Source of the DNA: DASYKS01 sp035995205
GTDB taxonomy: Bacteria; Acidobacteriota; Thermoanaerobaculia; Multivoradales; UBA5704
Direction of reading: 5' to 3'
DNA length: 64,000 nt
Assembly: GCA_035995205.1 (NCBI GenBank)
Contig: DASYKS010000091.1
Location: 1 to 64,000, forward strand
In this document: piece after piece, positions 6,919 through 14,057 of the stretch
Layout of the letters: the number at the start of each line of letters is the position of its first letter
How positions within the stretch are numbered: position 1 is the first letter of the stretch
Made by a program: the position numbers and the translations under genes
The notes under the pieces: generated by a model
The model's input: only the letters and a program-made list of their open reading frames with translations
Told to the model about the DNA's origin: nothing
Databases searched by the model: none

Positions 6919-9266
6919 AAGTCACCGTCCTCGGCGGCGGCCCCGGCGGGCTGTACTTCGCGCTCCTCACCAAGAAATCCCGCCCCGATTGGTCGATTGA
7001 GGTGTTCGAGCAGAACCAGGCGGACGACACGTTCGGCTTCGGCGTCGTCTTCTCCGACGAGACGCTTGACGAGTTCCTGTCGCGTGATCCGGAATCGTTC
7101 GCCCGCATTCGCGACGCGTTCGCCTATTGGGACGACGTGGCGATCCACTACAAAGGCCACGAGATCCGCTGCGCCGGCAACGGCTTCGCCGGGATCTCGC
7201 GGATGCGCCTGCTCAACATTCTCCAAGAGCGCTGTCGCGAGGTGGGCGTTGCGCTCCACTTCAGCGAGCGGGTCGAACCTTCCGAGATCGACGAGCGCTT
7301 CGCGGATTCCGATCTGATCCTCGCGGCCGACGGGATCAACTCGCCCGTGCGGGAGCACTTCCGCGAGGCGTTCGAGCCGACGGTGGTTTGGAAAGCGAAC
7401 CGTTTCTGCTGGATGGGCTCGACCCGGCCGATGGGGGAGTTCAACTACTTCTTCCGCGAGACAGAGCACGGAATCGTCTGCGCCCACACTTATCAATACG
7501 AGCGCTCCGAGACGAGCCGCTCCACCTGGATCTTCGAGATGGACGAAGCCTGCTGGCGCGGCCACGGCTTCGATGCCCTCGACGAGGAACAGAGCCGGAT
7601 CGTCCTCGAACGGATGTACGCAGAAGAGCTGGCGGGGCATCCCCTTCTTCTCAATCGGTCGCAATGGCGCCGTTTTCCGCGCGTTTCGTGCAAGCGGTGG
7701 AGCCACGGCAAGATCGTCCTCTTGGGCGATGCCAAAGCCTCCGCGCACTATTCGGTCGGCTCGGGAACGAAGCTCGCGATGGAGTGCGCGATCGCGCTAT
7801 CCGAGTCGGTCGTCGCCCACGGGGGAAAAGATGTGGCGCTTGCCTTCGCCGAGTACGAAGCCGCTCGGCGCGTGCCGTGCGAAGTGATCCAGCACAACGC
7901 GGACGTTTCGCTCGCCTGGTTCGAGCACATGGGACGCTCGTGGGACATGGAGCCGATGCAGTTCGCCTCGGTCGTCATGTGCCGCGCCAAATCGGTCACC
8001 TACGACAACCTGATCCTTCGCGATCCGGTGTTCGTCGCACAGGTCGATACCGAATGGTACGAGCGGGCGTATCGTGAAACCGGCTACGATGCGCGCAAGA
8101 ACCGCCCGACGCCGATGTTCACGAAATTCCGCCTACGCGGGATGGAGCTGATGAACCGGGTCGTGATGTCGCCGATGGCGCAATACTCGGCGGTGGAGGG
8201 CGACCTCACCGACTGGCACTTCGTTCACTATTCTTCCCACGCGCTCGGGGGCATGGGTTTGATCTTCACCGAGATGACCTGCCCGTCGACCGAGGCGCGA
8301 ATCAGCCTCGGCTGCACGGGCCTCTGGAGCGACGCCCAGGAATCGCAATGGCGGCGGATCGTCGAGTTCGTCCACGCCCATTCGCCCGCGAAGATCGCGC
8401 TCCAGCTCGGCCACTCCGGGAGGAAGGGATCGACCCAGCTCGGCTGGGAAGAAGCGGACGTGCCAATCGTGGAGCCCGAAGCGAACTGGCCCGTGGTCTC
8501 GGCTTCGCCAATTCCCTACTATCCGCAAGTCTCGTCGATCCCGATCGAGCTCGACCGGGCGGGGATGGACGAGATCCGCGATCAGTTTGCCTCAGCGACC
8601 GAGCGCGGAGCCCGCGCTGGGTTCGATCACCTGGAGCTGCACTGCGCCCACGGGTATCTCTTCGCCTCGTTTCTCTCGCCGCTCACCAACCGGCGCGGTG
8701 ACGAGTACGGCGGATCGATTGAGAATCGCCTGCGCTTTCCGCTCGAAGTGTTCCGCGCCATGCGCGCCGCCTGGCCGGAGGAACGGCCGATGTCCGTGCG
8801 CATTTCGGCCTCCGACTGGCTGGAAGGCGGGATCACCGAGGACGACACCTTCGCGATCGCCGAGGCGTTCCGCGCTGCGGGCTGCGATCTGATCGACGTC
8901 TCCGCGGGTCAGACCGTGCCGGATCAAAAACCGATCTACGGCCGGATGTTCCAAGCCCAATTCGCCGAGGCGATCCGCAATGTATCGAAAATGGCGACCA
9001 TGGCGGTCGGAGCGATCACTGAGCCCGCGCAGGTCAACACCCTCCTTCACACCCGCCGCGCCGACCTCGTGGCGCTCGCGCGCACGCATCTCTGGAATCC
9101 CACTTTCGCCAACCAAGCCGCAGCCTGGTACGGCGCCCGCACGGGAACCTGGCCGCCGCAGTACCTGAGTGGAAGGGACCAGGCGTTCCGCGAGCTGGCC
9201 AAAGCGCGGATGGATCGGCTGGCACTCCAGCGAAAAGCTCGCCCGGCCCGGCATCGGGCGAGTTAG
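6915..9266 (+). CDS. Fused FAD monooxygenase / Old Yellow Enzyme: 2-aminobenzoyl-CoA monooxygenase/reductase type
   Basis: A 783-residue two-domain enzyme. Residues 1 to about 380 form a p-hydroxybenzoate-hydroxylase-like FAD monooxygenase with GGGPGG at 8-13, the DG motif in LAADGINSPVR and LLGDAKASAHYSVGSG. Residues from about 390 to 765 are an Old Yellow Enzyme-like FMN barrel (MNRVVMSPMAQYSAV, ELHCAHGYLFASFLSPLTN, then the R-x-D-L-V-A-L-A-R-T-H phosphate site). This fusion is characteristic of 2-aminobenzoyl-CoA monooxygenase/reductase and salicylyl-CoA 5-hydroxylase, which hydroxylate and then reduce the aromatic ring of a CoA thioester. It is the last gene of the operon, with a GTG start overlapping the RidA stop. 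Confidence 0.88.
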   Translation: MKVTVLGGGPGGLYFALLTKKSRPDWSIEVFEQNQADDTFGFGVVFSDETLDEFLSRDPESFARIRDAFAYWDDVAIHYKGHEIRCAGNGFAGISRMRLLNILQERCREVGVALHFSERVEPSEIDERFADSDLILAADGINSPVREHFREAFEPTVVWKANRFCWMGSTRPMGEFNYFFRETEHGIVCAHTYQYERSETSRSTWIFEMDEACWRGHGFDALDEEQSRIVLERMYAEELAGHPLLLNRSQWRRFPRVSCKRWSHGKIVLLGDAKASAHYSVGSGTKLAMECAIALSESVVAHGGKDVALAFAEYEAARRVPCEVIQHNADVSLAWFEHMGRSWDMEPMQFASVVMCRAKSVTYDNLILRDPVFVAQVDTEWYERAYRETGYDARKNRPTPMFTKFRLRGMELMNRVVMSPMAQYSAVEGDLTDWHFVHYSSHALGGMGLIFTEMTCPSTEARISLGCTGLWSDAQESQWRRIVEFVHAHSPAKIALQLGHSGRKGSTQLGWEEADVPIVEPEANWPVVSASPIPYYPQVSSIPIELDRAGMDEIRDQFASATERGARAGFDHLELHCAHGYLFASFLSPLTNRRGDEYGGSIENRLRFPLEVFRAMRAAWPEERPMSVRISASDWLEGGITEDDTFAIAEAFRAAGCDLIDVSAGQTVPDQKPIYGRMFQAQFAEAIRNVSKMATMAVGAITEPAQVNTLLHTRRADLVALARTHLWNPTFANQAAAWYGARTGTWPPQYLSGRDQAFRELAKARMDRLALQRKARPARHRAS

Positions 9267-9283
9267 CCGGGGACGCGACGCGC

Positions 9284-9312
9284 TTGCCGACCCTGCCCGC
9301 CGCCACTACAAT
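9284..9312 (+). promoter_or_regulatory. Promoter of the nucleotidyltransferase pair
   Basis: TTGCCG at 9284-9289 and TACAAT at 9307-9312 are separated by 17 bases and lie about 20 bases ahead of the start at 9333. This matches a sigma-70 type promoter for the two-gene unit that follows the degradation operon. Confidence 0.55.
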
Positions 9313-9332
9313 CGACCCCGCCGAGATTCGAG

Positions 9333-9869
9333 ATGGACGCGCTCAAGCTGAGGCAGATCTTTGAAAAACTCGACGAAGTCCTCGAGCACCCCACCGAGCT
9401 GTTGATCCGAGGAGGAGCCGCCGTGGTGGCTCATGGTTTGGAGCAACGGGTCACAATGGACATCGACGTGCTCCCGGCCTCTAGGTTCATCGAAGCGGAT
9501 CTTCGCCGGGCTTGTAGTGCGGCGGGCATCGGCTTCAATCCGTCGGAAAAGGATTTCGCGGAGACGGACTATCTAGAGGTCGTTCCCGAGGAGACGTTGA
9601 TCCTCCCGCGGCCTGATCCGGAGCGGGGCTATAACACGATCTTCCGCGGCCTCAATCTCACCGTCAAAGCGCCCCCCGCCGCGGATCTCGTGATCAGCAA
9701 GCTGAAACGGCTCGATCCGGAGGATCTGGCCGATATCGACTTTCTCATTGAACACTTCCGGCTGACCGAAGTCGACCTCAGAGAATCCTTCGGCCGATTG
9801 CCGCCACGGTTCAAAGCCGACTCGGTGGTACAGGACAACCTCCGCTTCATCGTAGAGGATCTCCAATGA
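9333..9869 (+). CDS. DUF6036-type nucleotidyltransferase
   Basis: A 178-residue protein with an N-terminal nucleotidyltransferase core: L-I-R-G-G-A-A-V-V-A-H-G at about residues 24-35, then an R-V-T-M-D-I-D-V-L strand with two Asp as metal ligands at 43 and 45. Relatives (DUF6036, AbiEii-like) are often toxins of two-gene modules or uncharacterised antibiotic-resistance-like transferases. The C-terminal half is helical with KLKRLDPEDLADIDFL, common in this group. It has its own promoter and overlaps the next gene by ATGA, so the two are made together. Substrate is unknown. Confidence 0.75.
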   Translation: MDALKLRQIFEKLDEVLEHPTELLIRGGAAVVAHGLEQRVTMDIDVLPASRFIEADLRRACSAAGIGFNPSEKDFAETDYLEVVPEETLILPRPDPERGYNTIFRGLNLTVKAPPAADLVISKLKRLDPEDLADIDFLIEHFRLTEVDLRESFGRLPPRFKADSVVQDNLRFIVEDLQ

Positions 9870-10345
9870 ACGAGAAGCCGGGTAATCCATCGCGCTGGCA
9901 GGCATTGCTCAATCGAATGTTTGAGGAGCTGCGTTCCGGAGAACCACGAGCGGAAACCTATTGGGCACAGCAGCTCGCGTTCGGCCCCGTGTTCTTCTAT
10001 GCCGTTGTTCTCGCAGTTCGCGAAGGTTCCATCGCGCCAGGCGACCTGGATCTCCTTCGTCATGTGATTCCCTTGGCTCTCGCATTGCTCGGGGCTTTAC
10101 CCGATGGGGGCGGCGGTGATCCAACCCGACTGCTCTTGCTCGCGCGCCGACAGGCAGTGGCTCTGGCTTCGGGTCGTCGTCACCGTCTCACTCGACTCGC
10201 CGCCCGTCTCGGGTTGGAGGCCTCGAAGGTGCTTTATGACCCGGTGCCAAACCGGCTGCAACGGCCCTATGAAGTGATGGGGTGGTGTCCGCCCCCGGTA
10301 CGCCTGGAGGCGGACGATCCGTCTTCGCCGAGTGCTTCGGCGTAG
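9866..10345 (+). CDS. Hypothetical partner of the nucleotidyltransferase
   Basis: A 159-residue protein I do not recognise. It starts inside the stop of the nucleotidyltransferase gene (ATGA), so translation is coupled. It has an amphipathic N-terminus, a hydrophobic stretch FGPVFFYAVVLAV around residues 40-52, a second hydrophobic run IPLALALLGALP, and a basic ARRQAVALASGRRHRL segment; the last 30 residues are low-complexity. Neither hydrophobic stretch is clearly a membrane helix. Gene order suggests a binding partner or regulator of the upstream enzyme, possibly an antitoxin-like one, but nothing in the sequence proves that. Confidence 0.55.
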   Translation: MNEKPGNPSRWQALLNRMFEELRSGEPRAETYWAQQLAFGPVFFYAVVLAVREGSIAPGDLDLLRHVIPLALALLGALPDGGGGDPTRLLLLARRQAVALASGRRHRLTRLAARLGLEASKVLYDPVPNRLQRPYEVMGWCPPPVRLEADDPSSPSASA

Positions 10346-10357
10346 TCACTCTTTCCC

Positions 10358-12619
10358 CTACCGCCCCCCCAGCGCCGCCGTCGCCTTATCGATCTGCGCG
10401 GCGTAACCGCGCAGCGTTCCCGCTACGAGCTCGACTTCCTTGGCGGTTAAGTCCCAATTCCGGGCTTCGATCGCTTCGCGGATTCCGGGCAGGGTTTTGA
10501 CGCCGTAGCCGGTGTAGAAGCCCGGGGCGTAGATCTGGTGGATGAACCAGGGGCGGCCGGGCAGGCCTTCCGGCCGGGTGAGGGCGCGCTCGCTGTCGAT
10601 CAGCAGTTTGCCTAGGTTCTCAAGCTCCGCCGCCTCGTAGGGGCGGCCCGAGCGGGCGCGATCCGCGGCGGCGGCGGAGAAAGCCTTGGCGCTCTTCTGC
10701 ACTGCGGCGACCGCGTTCTGGAGCGGGGCGAAGTTGAGGTAAGGCACGGGATCTTTCGGCTTGGGCGCGACGTAGGTTTTCTTGGGATCGAACACCTGGG
10801 CGTAGGCGCCGTCGGCGATCAGGCGGTTTTGGTCTTCCGCCTCGGTGCGCAGACCATCGGCCAGCTCACGGACCTGGTCGGCGTAGAGCGCGAGGTTGTC
10901 GGCAAAGCCGGTGAACTCGAAGGGTAGGACGTCGGCCTGGGCGAGGCGTAGGACCGTTCGGCTTCCCGTCTGGGCGAGCGCCACGCCGTAGGTGAAGTCC
11001 GGATCGACGAAACGGACGAAGTGATCGAAGCTGTCGTACGCCGTGTGGTACTGACCGTACTCGTCTTCGCCGCCGTAGCCGACGTCGACCGACGCGATGC
11101 CCAGATGCTGCAGGAACGGCGTGTAATCCGAACCGGAGCCGAGCGCGTTGATCCGCAGGTTCGCCCGATCGCGCGCCTCGCGCTTCTCGTCCGGGGTGCC
11201 GTTCAAACGTTGATAGGAGCGAGCCCGCTCGAAGGCGCTCACCCCTTTTTCCGGATCGACCACGTCGCGCGCCACGTCATTCAAGAACGCTTCGAGCGAG
11301 TGCGAGCCTCCGAGACCGAGGAAGCCCCGCGCGTTGCTATCGCTGTTGATGTAGGCGACCACCTTGGCCTGAAGCTCCACGGCGTGAGTCTCCGCCCATT
11401 CGACCGAGCCGAGCAGCCCCGGCTCTTCGCCGTCCCACGAGGCATAAACGATCGTTCGCCGTGGTTTCCATCCGGACTTGGCGAGAGCGCCGATCGCTTT
11501 CGCCTCGGCGAGCATCGCGACCTGGCCCGAGAGCGGATCGGTGGCACCGTGAACCCAGGCGTCGTGATGGTTGCCGCGGATCACCCACTGGTCGGGCAGC
11601 TCCGCGCCGGAGAGCGTCGCGATCACGTCGTAGACCGTGGCCATGTCCCAGTTGAAGGCGAGCGCGAGATGGACCTTCGCCGGCCCCGGGCCGAGGTGAT
11701 AGGTCATGGGCAGACCCCCGCGGTACGACTCGGGCGCCACCGGGCCGCCGAGCGCGCGGAGGAAGGGGAGAGCGTCGGCATACGAGATCGGCAGGACGGG
11801 GATCTTGGTGAGCGTCGCCGCGTCTTTGCGGTCGATCCGCGGCGCGTCGGCCGTGGCGCCGATCCCGGGGGTGAGAGGGTCGCCCGAGCGCAACGGTCCG
11901 TCGGACACCGAGCCGCGCTGGACCGCCTGGTCGCTCCGCCAGCCCCCCTTGGGGTACACGTCGCCCTGGCCGTAGCCGTCGTCGGCCGGATCGGAGTAGA
12001 GGATGCAGGCGAGCGCGCCGTGCTCCGCCGCGACCTTCGGCTTGATTCCGCGCCAGGAGTGGCCGTAGCGGGCGATCACGATCTTGCCCTTGACGTCGAT
12101 GCCGCGCCGGTCCAGCTCCTCGTAGTCCGAGGGGATGCCGTAATTGACGTAGACCAGCTCGGCCGTCGCGTCGCCGTCGATCGAGTAGACGTTGTACGGA
12201 GGGAGCATCTCGGCCGTCTGGCCGGAGGTCGAATCGCCCGGGATCGCCGGCTCGGCGAGCGAAGCGGTGAAAGAGGTGGGCGCCACCAGCTCCAGCTTCC
12301 GCAGTTTCGGGGTGGGGAAGAGGACGCGGAACTCCTCGATTCGCGTGTCGAAACCGAACGAGCGGTAGAGCTCGGCGATGAATTCCGCGTTCTGCTTGCC
12401 GTACGGCGAGCCGAGGTGGTGCGGGTGCGCCGAGAGCCGCTTCATCCACTCGCGCTGGTCCGCGGCGCTCATGGAGCGGTCCAGCTGCTGCTCGATCGCG
12501 CGCTCGGCGGTCGAGCGCTCGGTGGAGAATCCGAGCAGAGTGGCGGGCTCAGGCGCATCGGCATGAGCAAGACGAACGGCGAAGAGCAGGGCCAAACCGA
12601 GCCGGAATGTTCGACGCAT
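10358..12619 (-). CDS. Secreted M28 family metallopeptidase (glutamate carboxypeptidase II-like)
   Basis: A 753-residue zinc peptidase exported by a Sec signal peptide (positively charged MRRTFR, hydrophobic LGLALLFAVRLAHA). A protease-associated domain occupies roughly residues 150-330, then the M28 catalytic domain: GNHHDAWVHGATDP supplies the first His and bridging Asp, SWDGEEPGLLGS the catalytic Glu pair, an NSDSN segment an Asp, and YHTAYDSF the last His. The C-terminal dimerisation helix region of the NAALADase/transferrin-receptor group follows. It probably trims peptides or acidic dipeptides outside the cytoplasm. The start at 12619 was chosen over one 19 codons upstream because GGAGG lies six bases before it and it yields a clean signal peptide. 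Confidence 0.88.
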   Translation of the reverse strand: MRRTFRLGLALLFAVRLAHADAPEPATLLGFSTERSTAERAIEQQLDRSMSAADQREWMKRLSAHPHHLGSPYGKQNAEFIAELYRSFGFDTRIEEFRVLFPTPKLRKLELVAPTSFTASLAEPAIPGDSTSGQTAEMLPPYNVYSIDGDATAELVYVNYGIPSDYEELDRRGIDVKGKIVIARYGHSWRGIKPKVAAEHGALACILYSDPADDGYGQGDVYPKGGWRSDQAVQRGSVSDGPLRSGDPLTPGIGATADAPRIDRKDAATLTKIPVLPISYADALPFLRALGGPVAPESYRGGLPMTYHLGPGPAKVHLALAFNWDMATVYDVIATLSGAELPDQWVIRGNHHDAWVHGATDPLSGQVAMLAEAKAIGALAKSGWKPRRTIVYASWDGEEPGLLGSVEWAETHAVELQAKVVAYINSDSNARGFLGLGGSHSLEAFLNDVARDVVDPEKGVSAFERARSYQRLNGTPDEKREARDRANLRINALGSGSDYTPFLQHLGIASVDVGYGGEDEYGQYHTAYDSFDHFVRFVDPDFTYGVALAQTGSRTVLRLAQADVLPFEFTGFADNLALYADQVRELADGLRTEAEDQNRLIADGAYAQVFDPKKTYVAPKPKDPVPYLNFAPLQNAVAAVQKSAKAFSAAAADRARSGRPYEAAELENLGKLLIDSERALTRPEGLPGRPWFIHQIYAPGFYTGYGVKTLPGIREAIEARNWDLTAKEVELVAGTLRGYAAQIDKATAALGGR

Positions 12620-12666
12620 GAAACCTCCGAGGCGAGCGGGTGAAAGGGCCGCGAAAAACCGCGGCG

Positions 12667-12696
12667 ACCCTAGCACCGCAACTCCGGGGGTGTAAA
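12667..12696 (-). promoter_or_regulatory. Possible promoter of the M28 peptidase
   Basis: On the minus strand TTTACA (12696-12691) and TAGGGT (12672-12667) are 18 bases apart, about 50 bases upstream of the peptidase start. The -10 is a weak match, so this is tentative. Confidence 0.3.
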
Positions 12697-12759
12697 CGCT
12701 CCCGGTCCCCTTTCGCGCCCGCCGAAGAACATAAGATGGAGAAAATCCAGGAGCCTCCG

Positions 12760-13878
12760 ATGCGCATTGAGACCCTCGCCATTCACGCCGGACGCCGGAT
12801 CGAGCCCGCTTCCGGCGGAGTCGCCGCTTCGCTTCATCTCGCCACCACGTTCGAGCGGGCGGAGGACGGTTCCTACCCCAAAGGCCACATCTATTCGCGC
12901 GAGAGCCAGCCGAACCGCACCGACCTGGAGCATTGCCTCGCGGCGCTCGAAGGGGGAACCGAAGCCGCGGCGTTCGCCTCCGGCTCGGCGGCCACCGCGA
13001 CGCTGCTTCAGGCGCTCGCCCCCGGCGACCATGTGATCGCCCCGGACGACGTGTTCTACGGCACGCGCACTCTGCTCACCGAGACGTTCGGGGCCTGGGG
13101 CCTGGAGGCGAGCTTCGTCGACATGGCGAACCTGGATGCGATCGAACAGACGATCCGTCCGACGACGCGGCTGGTCTGGCTCGAAACCCCCTCGAACCCG
13201 CTGCTCGGCATCGCCGATGTCGGGTCGATCGCGGAACGGGCCAAGGCGCGCGGCGCGCTCACCCTGGTCGACAACACCTGGGCGACCCCGGTGCTCCAAC
13301 GACCGCTCGCCCTCGGCACGGATCTCGTCCTCCATTCGACCACCAAGTATCTCGGGGGTCACTGCGACGTCCTCGGCGGCGCGCTCGTCGCCCGCGAGGA
13401 GAATTCGCTGTTCGCGCGGGTCCGCCGGCTCCAGGCGAGCGCCGGGGCGGGCGCTTCGGCGTTCGACAGTTGGCTGGTGCTCCGTGGCATCCGCACCCTG
13501 CCGGCCCGAATGCGGGTCCAGGGCGAGAACGCGGCCCGGCTCGCCGCGTTCTTGGCCGCGCATGCGGGGGTCGAGAAAGTCTTCTTCCCCGGCCTTCCCG
13601 AGCATCCCGGTCATGAGATCGCGAAGCGCCAAATGTCCGGCTGGGGCGGCATGCTCTCGTTCGTCGTGCCTGGCGGGCGGGCGCGCGCTTTCGAGGTCGC
13701 GTCGAAGGTGCGGGTCTTCACCCGGGCGACCAGCCTGGGCGGAGTCGAGAGTCTGATCGAGCACCGCGCCTCGGTCGAGGGGGCCAACACCCGGGCGCCC
13801 GAAGGGCTGCTGCGCGTCTCGGTCGGCCTGGAGCATCCGGACGACCTGATCGAGGATCTCGCGCAGGCGCTCAAGTAG
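12760..13878 (+). CDS. Trans-sulfuration PLP enzyme (cystathionine gamma-synthase/lyase family)
   Basis: A 372-residue fold-type I PLP enzyme of the Cys/Met metabolism family. The signature runs D-N-T-W-A-T-P ... DLVLHSTTKYLGGH, with the cofactor lysine at K196; an R-E-S-Q-P-N-R-T substrate-loop region and FASGSAATATLLQ phosphate-binding segment precede it, and GGVESLIEHR follows. It could make or cleave cystathionine, or release H2S or methanethiol; the subfamily cannot be fixed by eye. AGGAG seven bases before the ATG at 12760 and the canonical MRIETLAIHAG start favour this over an ATG eight codons upstream. Transcribed divergently from the peptidase. Confidence 0.87.
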   Translation: MRIETLAIHAGRRIEPASGGVAASLHLATTFERAEDGSYPKGHIYSRESQPNRTDLEHCLAALEGGTEAAAFASGSAATATLLQALAPGDHVIAPDDVFYGTRTLLTETFGAWGLEASFVDMANLDAIEQTIRPTTRLVWLETPSNPLLGIADVGSIAERAKARGALTLVDNTWATPVLQRPLALGTDLVLHSTTKYLGGHCDVLGGALVAREENSLFARVRRLQASAGAGASAFDSWLVLRGIRTLPARMRVQGENAARLAAFLAAHAGVEKVFFPGLPEHPGHEIAKRQMSGWGGMLSFVVPGGRARAFEVASKVRVFTRATSLGGVESLIEHRASVEGANTRAPEGLLRVSVGLEHPDDLIEDLAQALK

Positions 13879-13887
13879 GGCGGTAGC

Positions 13888-13957
13888 GGTTTCGTTTGCC
13901 TCCTCGCTCCTTCGGGCGCCTTCGGCAGCAGCCAGTCGCTGCGGGGCAAACGAAACC
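13888..13957. repeat. Long inverted repeat with a structured interior
   Basis: GGTTTCGTTTGCC at 13888-13900 is an exact reverse complement of 13945-13957. The 44 bases between contain a further hairpin (GCAGC...GCTGC around 13926-13942) and C-C-T-T-C-G-G elements, so the whole could fold as a multi-armed RNA or cruciform. It lies between a stop codon and the next gene and may terminate transcription or be a dispersed repeat. Confidence 0.5.
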
Positions 13958-14057
13958 ACCACCTCTGGGACACGCCGGGCGAAACAACTCCGCTTCGGGC
14001 TCGTAGGGGCTTCTCAGGAAGTCTTTGTTTGCTCCGGATTCCGAGGAGGATCGCCCC

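Noticed and set aside
11021..12643. 540-residue plus-strand frame
   Set aside because: Antisense to the M28 peptidase with intact zinc motifs.
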